Assembly (NCBI GenBank): GCA_035610365.1
Contig: CM069432.1
Location: 182,327,027-182,391,026 of the forward strand
Length of the DNA: 64,000 nt
Direction of reading: 5' to 3'
Source: Aquatica leii
Taxonomy: Eukaryota > Arthropoda > Insecta > Coleoptera > Lampyridae
In this document: positions 34,830 to 45,843 of the stretch, one piece after another
Layout of the letters: each line of letters starts with the position of its first letter
Numbering within the stretch: position 1 is the first letter of the stretch
The notes under the pieces: generated by a model
The model's database searches: none
What the model was told of the DNA's origin: nothing
Seen by the model: the letters and a program-made list of their open reading frames with translations, nothing else
Program-made: the position numbers and the translations under genes

Positions 34830-36250
34830 TTAGGGTTTGTTTTTTAAACTAAGAATGATTGGTTCTTCAGCAATTTTTATTTTACGTTTAGAAGCACATC
34901 GTTCTTGTTTAATATCATATTTTGTTTCTCTCTGTAAAAGTATAATATATTCTCGTATTGACCTTAAAAATCTAGAACCCTTTTGACGCAATTTAGTACT
35001 AAACCAAACCAATTCTCAACGATTGCATTAAAAGATATTTTCTCGTGTTTATTAAATAAGCAGGTCCAGGGAGGTAGCTAAGCTATATACTGTTCTACTA
35101 AATAATTTGAAAATGTATTGTGAAAATATAGATTAATTTTTAATTCAACATAATTGTTTTTGTTTTTTTGTGTGTTATTATGAACTTTCCTTAACACTAG
35201 ATTGAAACGGTTATAAAATTTGTTAACTTTAATGTATTTAGCTTCAGCATTACATTCAAAGTGTTCATCAAACTCTTCATCATATGTGTTACAGTTAGAC
35301 ATGCAAGTTGTTGTTGACATTTTATCCTTTTATTTTCATATTCACAAACAAAAATCTGACTCGTCAAACAGAGAAGGAAGTACTGCAAAATGTTTATAAT
35401 GCTTATTTACCAATTTTGCGATTCATTTAAACATGTGTGCACAACATAATTTTATACTTAGCAATTTACTAATATTTATGCAGGGATTATTAATTCTATC
35501 AAATACTAAATTGCAATAATCGTGAATGTTCATACAATTCCATGAATGAGATACAGCATTTGTAAGAGCTAAACTATAAAATCTGTAGTAACGAGGCTAA
35601 ATAACATTATCAACCATGACTACATCGCGCCTATATCATGACGAACTGATAACATTTCGTATATGGGCAAAACTCTACTGTTTAAACTTTGAATTACTCC
35701 AGCATAATAGAACACTTTATTTGACTTCTCTAACGGTTCTCTAACTACAGTGCCAGTAGCATCAATATGTAATTTTGGTAATTTTAAATCTAATTTTTTT
35801 TTGATATAATGTTATTGTTCCTTATTAAATATGCACACTGTTAGGGGTTTTGCTACTGTGTGAATATAATCGGGATATTCGCGTTGTATTAAAATCACAT
35901 CATATAAGTCATCTACTGCTCGATCGTGCTTAGAGTGTGCTTCTGTTTTTATGCTTCTATATACACTACCGGATTTAACGTTACCTAAATTTTTTTTAAT
36001 AGTCTTTTACAACTAATTTGTACATCTTCTTTTCTGCTATTTAAAACAATAGATTTATGTAACCGATCACCTAACAAAATCCTTTAAATTCTCTTTACTT
36101 GTCTTGTTAACTGAGTTTCGTGGTGAAAATTTATGTCTGAACTGTAGTTTCATTGTTAGTTGTAGTATATGTATCAATTGACTTCGTCAATTCTAAATTC
36201 GCAGTATTTGAAACGATATTTTGAAATAAGTTATGTAAATTTCTTTTTAT
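34830..36250 (-). pseudogene. decayed transposase with D, D, CxxH, E pattern
   Basis: Pieces in three frames read in order: GSVYRSIKTEAHSKHDRAVD, then LHIDATGTVVREP (first Asp, about 35760), YYAGVIQSLNSRVLPIYEM, TTDF (second Asp, about 35585) followed by LTNAVSHSWNCMN, KLCCAHMFK (CxxH, about 35440), LPPWTC and finally NAIVENWFGLVL (Glu, about 35020). The order and the CxxH before the Glu resemble Mutator-like and related RNase H-fold transposases. At least three stops and three frameshifts are visible. The N-terminus, upstream of about 36250, is not identified. A Ulp1-like protease follows immediately. Confidence 0.5.
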
Positions 36251-37254
36251 AAATGTAAACATTTTCAATCTCCCTCCATTATGATTGATAAAGAAATTAT
36301 AATGTAGGTACTTACAGAAACACTGCCAACAAATAAATTATAAGATTGCACTATCACTAACCAAACACAATATTCAGAATACGTTAGTAAATTAAATTTT
36401 TCAAATGAAAGAACACAAAAAACAGTAGTGGTAGCTTCACAAAATATAAAACAGTACTGCAGAACAATTTTGGAAAACACGTAATTTTAGTAAAACTCAT
36501 TTTTAGTACCTATGCATATTGATTAGTAGTAAAACTTGTGTAGTTATTTGAAACGATAGAAAAGAGTATTAAAATAGGTGAGGATTTTTGTAAGCTATTT
36601 ATTTTTGCTTTCATTGTACTGTATACTTTAACAGATTTAACACTTACCTAAACATGACACATTTCGTAGAATTTTGAAAGTGATTATCTACTTATTTTAA
36701 TTCTTTACTGAAGTTATTCAAATCGACAAATTTTAATATTTTTATTCACCTACAAAATTATCATCCACATATTATCCAATCGACACAATAAGAAAAGAAA
36801 ATTTTGCGCAAAAAGTGCAACCGAGTACAAGTGAGTGTTTAAATGGAGCAACATTTTTTTTCTAACAAATTGTAAGATTTACATCTGCGCTCAATAAAAA
36901 AGCCCATCCCGAGGCGCTTCAAAAATTGTCAAAAAATGTTTTAAATGCAACAATACTGTAGGGAAATTTTTATTGCTTTCAACAGCAGACAGAAAATCTC
37001 TACCTGTTAATCCAATAGCTTACAGGTTAAATTCCTTCTCCGTAAATACCATAAAAATGTATTCACAATACTTAAATAATACCTAAATGCAAAAGAAATT
37101 ATAAAGCAAGGAGCTAATCTTACTTTACTAATTCCTCTAATTTAGGCAGTGACACGAACACACATTAGTAGTACAAAAATACAAAGTCTCAACCAATCAT
37201 GCCATTATGCTATTGTCTACTAACAATACATTAGTTGAAGTTTAATTTTCGCAA
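36251..37254. other. interior of the foldback-like element, nothing recognised
   Basis: A+T-rich. The 71-codon minus frame at 36265-36480 is hydrophobic and without known motif. Confidence 0.4.
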
Positions 37255-37319
37255 GGGGCATATAAGTAGGAGAACTTATTGTGCTATACAATTATTATTT
37301 GTGCTTATATTTGAGAAGC
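37255..37319 (+). promoter_or_regulatory. TATA-type core promoter before the SGNH-like gene
   Basis: GGGGCATATAAGTAGG places TATAAG at 37261-37266, in a locally G-rich context, 59 bases before the ATG at 37320. A start of transcription about 30 bases downstream would give a short leader. Confidence 0.4.
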
Positions 37320-37672
37320 ATGGGTGCTCCCGTTAGGTTTTTGGGAACTTCTGTATTTCGTCGAGTGTTAACCTCCGTATTCGGGTTTAAAGCACGTCGT
37401 ATTCCAATTTGGAATGTTAGAAAAGATTGGCTGTACAATTAGCTGTTGGTGGCCAAACGATTCGGGGTTTAATAAGGAGATTGAAATCCAACGATTTAGA
37501 TAAAACTGTACACTTAATGATTGGTACAAACGATATTTTAAAACATAGAAAATATCTTCAGTTGAAACAAGATCTGAGAAAACTTCTGCGAACGTTGAAG
37601 CGCCGCGATACTTATATAACTTTGTATACGCCTCCACCTGCACTTTGCTACACAGACAAGCAAATCTATTGA
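37320..37672 (+). pseudogene. SGNH/GDSL-hydrolase-like small protein, one frameshift
   Basis: ATG at 37320 opens MGAPVRFLGTSVFRRVLTSV, where LGTS could be the nucleophile-serine block (block I) of SGNH hydrolases. The frame is lost near 37415-37440 and continues one frame over with LAVGGQTIRGLIRRLKSNDL (Gly block) and HLMIGTNDIL (block III, G-x-N-D). It ends at a TGA at 37670, followed directly by an AATAAA signal near 37674. A downstream D-x-x-H block (block V) is absent, so the protein is short for the family at about 117 residues. It lies on the strand opposite the transposase. Known members are lipases and esterases. The function here is unknown. Confidence 0.5.
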
Positions 37673-38029
37673 AAATAAAAAACGTTTTTGTGTTGCAAAA
37701 TCGCAACGCCAATATTCGTTAGTGTAGTTACGTAATGGGCGAAAAAAGCTCTAGTGTGTCAAAATGCAAACTAGAAATCCACATAAAACTAAGTGTTCAA
37801 AGTCAATTATTATATTAGAACAAGTATGCGACAGGTGGAAAAATCATTTAAAAACTCTTGAAATTCACTCACATTAGCGTTCGTTATGCTACGATGTACT
37901 TTTCGACGCTTGTTACGTAAATTACTACAACACGACAGTAGTAGATACGGCTAGCAAATATTTCGTTTCTTTTATGCGCGACCTGAACTGCAATCTGGAT
38001 CTGGATCTAATTGTAAACGAATTTGCTGA

Positions 38030-38767
38030 AAAATCAGAAATATCTATCTTTGTGAAAATTTCGTTTGTTTATAAGGGAATGTAAGCTGAGCGTTTCTGTA
38101 AATTCGACGTAAAATAACTTTTTTTTAAGAAATGACCACATCTTAATTTTTTAATTTGTTGTTAATAATTGTTCAATCTAATTATAAAACAATTATCAGA
38201 GAAATAAAAAATGACTATCTCTGTGAAAGTTTCGTTTTTTTTATGCACGACTGGAATAGAAGCGCGTATTTACGCGTTTGACATAAAATAACTTTTTTTA
38301 AAAAAATGACTACATCGTAATTTTTTAATATATTTTTAATTATTGTTTAATCAATTTATCAACAATTTTTCAGAAGAATCAGAAATTACTATCTTTGTAA
38401 AAATCGCACTTTTACAATTACATGTTTAAATACATGTTTATTTAAATTATTTTTATTATTTTTAATAAAATTTATATATTTTTATATTTGTGGCGTATAT
38501 TTATATAGTTACTCTCATTTCAATATGGTTAAAGGCTTTGTATTGGCATTAAACTCAAAACAAATTTCTATGGCTAGATTCGTGGCTAACTTCACACCGG
38601 TAATTCTTTTATTATTTTTAATAAAAATTATATAAAAATATAATAAATCATGTTTGTGGCGTACATTTATATGGTAACTTTCATTTTGAAATGGTTAAAG
38701 GCTTTATAATGGCATAAAATTCAAAAAAATTATCTAGGGCTAGATCTGTGGCTAACTTCACACCGGT
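38030..38767 (-). repeat. right long terminal inverted repeat, with outer duplication
   Basis: Pairs with the left arm. Subrepeat landmarks (reverse GATAGTCATTT) fall near 38044, 38214 and 38388. The outer 165 bases (about 38435-38601) are repeated in tandem at 38602-38767, so the arm has two consecutive ends. Confidence 0.8.
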
Positions 38768-38863
38768 ATTATAATTTAATTGCAGTTTAATCATTAACGG
38801 TCAATTAAATATTTGATGAAAGACCACGTTAATCAGATATTAACAGTTAATTGACTATATTTT

Positions 38864-40840
38864 GAGTTGCACAAAACAATAATCTCCGATTAAACTCTTG
38901 TTAACAAAAGATTCTCTAATTGGCTATATTTCGCTGATTAACCTACAATTAAAGTTTTTCATGAGTTACAGTCCAAACTAACTAATAAATTACAGCTACG
39001 CTATTCAAGTTTCGTTTAATATAAGTTTATTTAAAAAAATAATTATTTACAAAAATAATTATGTTGTTTAACTTCTTCTTCGATTAACTTTGAAGACAGC
39101 TTTGCAGCATAAGATTTATACGAGATAGAGAAAATTATTTTGAATTGTTAAACGACCTTGATTTCAACAAGAGGTTTCGTTTAAATAAGGTCACCATTAT
39201 AAACTTGGTACATGTTATTAGAGATAGAATCGAACCAACAAGCTATTGAAACAAATCTTTTGATGCAAGAGTACAAATATTAATTGCTTGCTTTCTCCAA
39301 CATGTCACAAATGAAGTTGCTAGGCTCTCCAGTTAATATATAAAAATGTCGTAGAACTACCAAACTATTAATAAAAACAAAACAATGGTTCTTTCGCATT
39401 TTTGGTTTTTCCATGTGTTGTGGTAGCGGTCACTTGCACACATGTGCATATACTGTCACCCGATGGCGATAGTAAAGGATATTTTAGCATTAATGTTCAA
39501 GCGATTTGCGATGCACACTTAAGATTAATGCAATTTAATGCTCATTGGTCAGGATCAGTACATGATTATTTTCAATCATTACCTATTAGGTGATAGTAGA
39601 TATCCATATAAATCTAATCTGCTTACATTCAGCAAATGTTAGTGAAGTAGCATATAACAGAGCACGTAGTATGACAAGCAATATCATAGAGAGGTTTTTT
39701 GGAGTTTTGAAGAGGATTTCCTTGCTTGCAATACGGTTGGCGATTAAAAATTAGCACAGCATTAATTGTAACAGTGTTTAATATGCAAAACGTATAAAAA
39801 CAACATAATTTTTGTAATTTTTTATTTATTAAACTTATACTGTGCTTAAATTTGATTAAATAATATTACTTTTTTCAGTAATTCACAGTTTATAATTGTT
39901 TTTTTGAAACTTTTCTTTTAAATAATTTTGGAGGGGCGCCACAGGTTCTGCAAGAAATAAGAGTGTGCAAAGGACAAGAATACGAGATGATCCAGGTTGA
40001 GGTTCAGCCACATCAAATAATTCTTATTTGCCGATTTTTAATAAGAATAAAAGTTATTATTAGATTTTATTGTAATTATCTTACAATGTACCAAAACAGT
40101 AAGCCGTATTTCATAGCAATTTTCAGTTGGCCGAGTTTGGTGTCCAATGTTAGCCAGCAAAACCTTTTGATGGGCAGTTGATAAAAGGAAAACTTCACAA
40201 GAAACACATTCTTTATCGTAGATAATCTACTTTTAACTTTATGTCCTTGCTTACATGTCGTGTTTCACAAATCTGTTTTATTTTCAGTTTCATATATACA
40301 AATAAAATTCCAGGTATTTTCGGAAACCTGTTTTAGCCGATGCATTACATTCATGATGTTTGCCCATACCGAATATATTTTTTCAACTATAAATCCTTCA
40401 GTGGGTTTATCCTCTTTTACATTGCTATCTAAAGTAAAGCATAAAAAGAAATAAGCAAAAACATTATACAATTAGGAATTTTTTTATCGGTAAACATAAA
40501 ATTAGCTACATATACAAAAGCAACGTTTTCCATAATGATAATATAACTATTTATAAGAAAACGTGAATAATAAAGTAGTACTCACTTTACTACAATATTT
40601 ATTGTTTTTTTCTGGATTTAAGTAAATATTTGTAAATAACCTTCTTTTTGATAGCCATCTTTGTTGCATAAACTGAGATTAAAACGCGTGGTTGTCAAAT
40701 TCGCTTGCAGTTAATGATCTATTATGGACCGTTAATCATAGATTCAATTGATTTGTGCAGCGCGATTGAATGTTAATCAACCTTCATCTCTAATACACGA
40801 TTCATGAATCGCCAATTAACGAGGCTTTTGTGCAACAGGC
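38864..40840 (+). mobile_element. decayed PIF/Harbinger element, second family
   Basis: Ends read GAGTTGCACAAAAC on the left (38864) and, reversed, GCCTGTTGCACAAAAG on the right (to 40840), a terminus style seen in Harbinger elements. The interior carries transposase remnants at 39060-39790. I cannot see an exact 3-bp duplication. Confidence 0.6.
39060..39790 (+). pseudogene. PIF/Harbinger transposase remnant
   Basis: In order: LNDLDFNKRFRLNKVTIINL (N-terminal block), RVQILIACFLQHVTNEVARL, CTHVHILSPDGDSKGYFSIN (around the first Asp, which is itself mutated), FNAHWSGSVHDY, LLGDSRYPYKSNL (second Asp) and TSNIIERFFGVLKR (Glu). Many stops and frameshifts break it. It differs clearly from the 19.4-kb copy. 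Confidence 0.7.
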
Positions 40841-41857
40841 TAAATGTGTTTTTGTGATAAAACTATCTACTCCGCGACATTTATTAGCTGATACTAACCG
40901 TAGTTTAAACTTCATTTACCGATCTTCACTTTGAGAAGTAACAAAGACTCGTTTAATCAAATATTATTGAAAAAGAAAATACTGTTAACCAGAGTTGTCT
41001 GTTTGTCAACAGGCACCGTAATTAAAGCTTAGAAAATAATCTTATTTTATTAGGAAGTTTTTACGTATAAACAAAACTTTTTAACGGCATTTATTAAAGA
41101 AAAGTGAATTAATTGAAATTAAATAAAACTTTTAATATCACTTGCCGCAATTCAATTAAAAATCTTTATTGCCAAGAAAGTCGATGAAATAACAAACTTG
41201 AAGAATTTCTAAAGTGTACACCTACACAATTTACGTAAGTTATTTTAAAACTTTTAAAAGCACCTAATACCTTACGTTAATCTAATCGTAAGATTTCATA
41301 ATAATCAGAATTTTAATTAAATATTTTGTAATTAATCTGGCATAAATCTATAATTAAAAGTGCAAAACTTGGGAAAATTAATTGAAAGTCAAAAAGCTTT
41401 TAGTATTCGTGATTTGAATTATAAAGAGAACGATATAAAGAAACTTCAACGAATCCTAATTTATTCTGTAAGGATTTTTTTACTAACTATATTGTTATAT
41501 ACTATGTAAGTATTATTATATACTATGTAAGTATCTGTAAATCAAATTTATTCGGTCGAAACTGTAAGGTAATTACATTTTAGATGAGTGCAATTAGAGT
41601 TCTTTAATTAATATGTTAATTTTAATTGTCTTTTTTACTACTGTGAACAAAAACTTTAAATGTAAATCAGTTTCAATAAAAAATATTAATTTGGTTGCAT
41701 TTAACTTAAAGAATTGTAATTTTTTTTATAAATTACACTACATTACCACAAGTTTATAAAAAAAAATGATAGTTATGTAAAAAAGGATTTATTGTTACAA
41801 GAAGTATACATGGTATTCCTATATCAAGTGTACACCGCTAGACCCCAAAACCTTATA
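40841..41857. other. A+T-rich intergenic stretch
   Basis: No gene. A short duplication (TATACTATGTAAGTATTAT) lies at about 41495-41530. Confidence 0.4.
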
Positions 41858-42085
41858 CCCGTATTACATTTGGCAATAATTGCACGTGCAATTGCAATTA
41901 TCAATAAATTGCAGCAATTAACTTCAACAAAAATATTTTTGCACGAGTTAGAATATGGTCTAATTGAATAAACTGAATTGCAGGAACGCGTTACAGCTGC
42001 AATTTCTGGCTTACACTAGATAATATTGCTATAATTGATTGCGAATTGCAATTGCACGTGCAATTATTGCCAAGTGTAATACGGG
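41858..42085. mobile_element. 228-bp MITE with about 40-bp inverted ends
   Basis: Ends CCCGTATTACATTTGGCAAT and, reversed, CCCGTATTACACTTGGCAAT. The arms continue into AATTGCACGTGCAATT, which is itself a perfect 16-bp palindrome present in both arms. There is no coding sequence. Confidence 0.8.
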
Positions 42086-42151
42086 CATTAGAGTTACAAT
42101 ACGTAGATATAAACCAACATACCTTAGTCCAATATTGAATAATAACAGATA

Positions 42152-43960
42152 CAGGATGTTAAATCAAAAATTGAATTTTTTATATTATTCTTAAAGTTTT
42201 AATTGTATTGTTTTAAAATTTTGTATAGAAGGGGTTTACTAATGTGACAAATATGAAAATGTTTTTGATTTTGAAGTGCCGCATAGAGGGCACTGTTCAG
42301 TGAAATTTTCCTGCTTTAAAAACGTAATTTTTTTTTTAAAACTTCCTAAGACAAAAAAGATATACTTGTTAAATGTCGCTAAAGTAAACTGTTTAAAAGA
42401 TATTTGCAATTTTATTAATAGATGCAATTTTAACTCAATTCGTTTGAAACAAAAATTTCATAGCAAATGCTCAAAATGCACACCATTTTCTTGAATACAG
42501 AAATGTATTCTTTTTAAGAAATGAAAGTGAATTCTATACATAATTTCTGGCTTATTTCTCAAATCGTTAACTGCATTAAAAATGTGGTTTTGTAACCTAG
42601 AATATCAATTGGTGTTGAATAAATTTTTCAAAATAGTTTTCTCAAAAAACTTCACATAAAAAGTTACATATTGTCAAATCTGGAGATTGTGAGGGCTATT
42701 GTGCTGGAGCAACATTTCTCCTTCCGATTTATCGCCCAGGATATTCATTATTTAAATATTGTCTAACATTATGGGTATAATATGGCGGCGCCTCATCTTT
42801 CATGAACCACATGCCATCACGAATTAATAATAGTATGTCTTCCAACAAGGCCGGAAAAGTTTCTGGAAAAAAGTGCATATAACTTTGTCTATTTAATCGA
42901 TTTGGCACAACAGGCCCGAGAATAATATTGCCAATTATTTCTGCCCATACCTTAACTTTTAATGTATGTTGATGATAAACCACTTTGAGAGCGTGCGGAT
43001 TTTCATCGCAATAAATATGTCTATTGTGAAGGTTAGTTATGCCGGATCTAGTAAAGCGAGCTTCGTCGATAAAGAGGATTTTTTTTACCGAAGTTTGCAT
43101 TATAAAATTGCTCATTTTGAACAAGATGACAAACAATTAAATGACCTACAAGATCGATATTTTGGATATTGGGATGGATATAATAATTGTTCTTTCAAAA
43201 CTGCGTGAATAATAGTTGCTAAACTATCTTGTAAACGTTTAGTACTGATTGTCAGGTCTTCTTCGTCTCAATTTTATTATCTGCTGTTTTAACTGTCCGG
43301 ATTTCCTCCGCCAATTCTTCTTAGTTGAAAGCTTCCATCTTCACGAAGTCGTCTTTCAATATTTGCAAACGTTTGGTGTTTGACGATTTGTCATTCCAAA
43401 CTCGAACACTTTCCGGCACGTTTTTGTTGCAAAAAGTGTAAGTATTATTCATTGCGAAAAAGTTAAACTTAACTTAACTTAAAAAAAGTTCAGCAGACCA
43501 CTTTTTAGTTTTTGCATTATTAATAACGTCAAAAATGAACTAACACTTGCAGTGTTATTTTCATTTGTTTACTTTAAGGTAGTTAAAGAAACTACAATAT
43601 TTGCATAAAACAATTTTAATTAAAAATTGCATTTATTAATTAAATTGAAAATATTTTTCAAACAGTTGACTTTAACAACATCTGACAAGTATACCTTTTT
43701 TGTCTAGGGGAGGTTTATTATTTATTATTATTATAATAAAATTTGTGTACGAGTGGCGGCCAAAAAGTACGTTTTAAAATACGAAAGTTTCTCTGAACAG
43801 CAGTCACTATGCGACACATCAAAATCAAAAACATTTTTATATTTGCTATATTTATAAACCTCTTTTAATAATTTTTCAAAACATTACAATTAAAGGTTTA
43901 AGAATAATAAAGAAAATTCAATTTTTAATTTACAACAACACTGGTTATCCGGACATCCTG
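42152..43960 (-). mobile_element. mariner-type transposon with long inverted repeats
   Basis: TA at 42150-42151 and 43961-43962 flank ends that share CAGGATGT. Arms of about 150-200 bases pair, with blocks such as AAAATGTTTTTGATTTTGA and ATTATTCTTAAA. The minus strand holds one transposase remnant. Total length is 1809 bases. Confidence 0.85.
42640..43455 (-). pseudogene. mariner-type transposase, broken
   Basis: N-terminal helix-turn-helix remnants read VFEFGMTNRQTPNV and RRLREDGSFQLRRIGGGNP in shifting frames. The open core 43136-42729 has ILFIDEARFTRSGI (first Asp), HTLKVKVWAEIIGNIILGP, and WFMKDEAPPYYTHNVRQYL (second Asp). Downstream, RSPDL-like SQSPDLTICNF holds Asn where the third catalytic residue (Asp) is expected, 43 residues after the second. 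Two stops lie in that last part and frameshifts at the start. No active enzyme is possible. Confidence 0.82.
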
Positions 43961-44604
43961 TATATTTTTAATCATTATATTACTGTAAAATGATTTAGAT
44001 TTAGTTAATAACATTTGTGATTATATATTTATTGTCATATTTGAGAAACAAAGCATTTAAATGAAATCATATCAAGAATATATTTCTAATTTCTATTCGC
44101 CCGTTTTTATCAGCGCTGTAAATTTATTCTATATTTTTTAATAGTTTAGCCTTTACTTTAATTATTATTTCGTTAATTCTGATACGGTTTTTCCGTTGTT
44201 TTAAAAATAATTTATACAAGCAATTTGTTAGTCTAGATGTTTTTGCATTTTTAAAAGTGTTTCTTGTACTTCTAAATTCAAGTTTTATCTAAAATATTTT
44301 TTGATATTTCGTATTTTTTTATTTTTACTTTGCCACTTAGTCTTAATTAGTTTATACTGTTAGCAGTAGATAAATGAGTAAATAAACACAGTATAGACTT
44401 TCGTTTTTTTTTAATGTAAGGTGTTTTTTGATCTGATTGTAATACGTCATTACGTATGTACTTCTTATCGTGAACGAAGTATATTTTAATAATTGTGTAA
44501 TAGTATTTGGAAATCATCAAATTAATTCTAAAATATTACCGTTTTTAATTTTACTGTAACATAATCATTTTAAAAACTAATAATTTTGAAATTTAGTATT
44601 CTAC

Positions 44605-44747
44605 ACGTGTAATAATTCTTTTTCTTCTCTTAGCAGAGTCTTCAAAATTAGGTGTAGTTGTTATGTTTAATTAAACAACCGTCATAACAACTACATCTAA
44701 TTTTGAAGCTTCTACTAAGAGCCTTTTTCACGTATACACTTATTAGA
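44605..44747. repeat. imperfect palindrome, hairpin-forming
   Basis: Core arms 44639-44665 and 44683-44708 (CTTCAAAATTAGGTGTAGTT against the reverse of the other side) differ at one position and are separated by 17 bases. Weaker pairing extends the stem to about 60 bases. It could be a tiny MITE or a hairpin RNA source. Confidence 0.65.
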
Positions 44748-45411
44748 TCATTAAATTGGTAATAGTAAATATGCGAAAACCTAAGCAAAATGCGTTTTGT
44801 CATTTTTTAAGTTAAAATTACTCGTCATTAATCTAAATAAATTTTAAAATATAAAATCAAATTACCCAATAAACTAATGCAAGGTTAACATAATTGTCAA
44901 AAAAGTTCTTACAATAACAGGTACGATCTTGTTTAAGTTCGAAAAGAAATATTACTTTGTTGGAACGAAAGCAGGAAGTTGACGAATGTGACATATAACG
45001 AAATATGAAACAACAACAGTATTTCATATATCCTTAAAAACAGCAGAGCAGCATTAAAAACGTTTATTGGTATGCAAAGGTTCCATAAAAAAAGAACACC
45101 GTGGGAAAAAACAGAAAAGCAGCTAGCATTATCGTTGTATTATAAATCATCGAGTGCTTTAAGGTAATGTTTTCAATGATTCGTGTCAGAGGAGAATATA
45201 ATTCCCAACCATTTGTTCGTGAATTCAGGATAGCGTTATTTACAAGTACCAATTCAACAAGCAAACTGTGAAATTGATTGTGACGAGTCACCATAGTGAC
45301 CTGCTCTAGATAAAACAATAAATACTAAACCTAACGATGAAAACATAATAGAAGAAAAGAAAAGGATGGCAACTTTATACCTGAATACATGAAAATGCCG
45401 CTTTAACGTCA

Positions 45412-45843
45412 CGAGAATGTTAAAATTTCTTTAGAATCTTGTTCCGTAGGTCATATTGCGGGTTATTTGTGTCACTATTCATATAAAAAAAGTGAAAAAA
45501 ACTGTAAAAAAAAATATTTAAATGTTGTTAAAACAAGTGATATAAATGTGCTTGAAACATTAATTGTAAATAAGGTTTACAGTAATTCAAATGAAATAAA
45601 GTTTTTATACATACTAACGTCAGAGTTTTTAAAGATTATGTAACATCTATTAATATTTTTTAACGAAGAGTTTTATAAGGCACAAACAAATTATGGCTTA
45701 ATAGCAAAAATTAAACAAAGATTAAAAACTATTTTAAAGTTGGACAGAAAATTCGTGGTAAATTGAATGCAATTTAGATAAAACAATACTTATTGACCAA
45801 TTGATTAAAATCAAGCTTTATGGAATATTAAAATGCTCAGTTT
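45412..45843 (+). pseudogene. transposase C-terminal remnant, possibly P-element/THAP9-like
   Basis: A plus-strand frame of about 118 codons with one internal TAA reads ESCSVGHIAGYLCHYSYKKS, then NCKKKYLNVVKTSD and LTSEFLKIM, and after a short gap LIKIKLYGILKCS. The A-G-Y motif followed by a Cys and the final short basic block resemble the C-terminal region of P-like transposases. The superfamily is uncertain. No N-terminus or TIR was found. Confidence 0.35.

Larger units (their letters stand above)
32997..38767 (-). mobile_element. foldback-like transposon with transposase, Ulp1-type protease and SGNH-like gene
   Basis: Arms of at least 480 bases at the two ends are inverse copies. The left begins ACCGGTGCGAAGTTAGCC. 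The right ends GGCTAACTTCACACCGGT at 38601, with a further partial copy ending at 38767. Both arms contain repeated units of about 175 bases (two on the left, three on the right), a design typical of foldback elements. The interior holds a decayed minus-strand transposase and cysteine protease and a plus-strand SGNH-like gene. The D, D, CxxH, E pattern suggests a Mutator-like or related group, but I cannot fix the superfamily. I found no clear target duplication. Confidence 0.7.

Noticed and set aside
36265-36480. 71-codon hydrophobic minus frame with possible membrane segments
   Set aside because: No homology signal. Position and composition fit decayed element interior.
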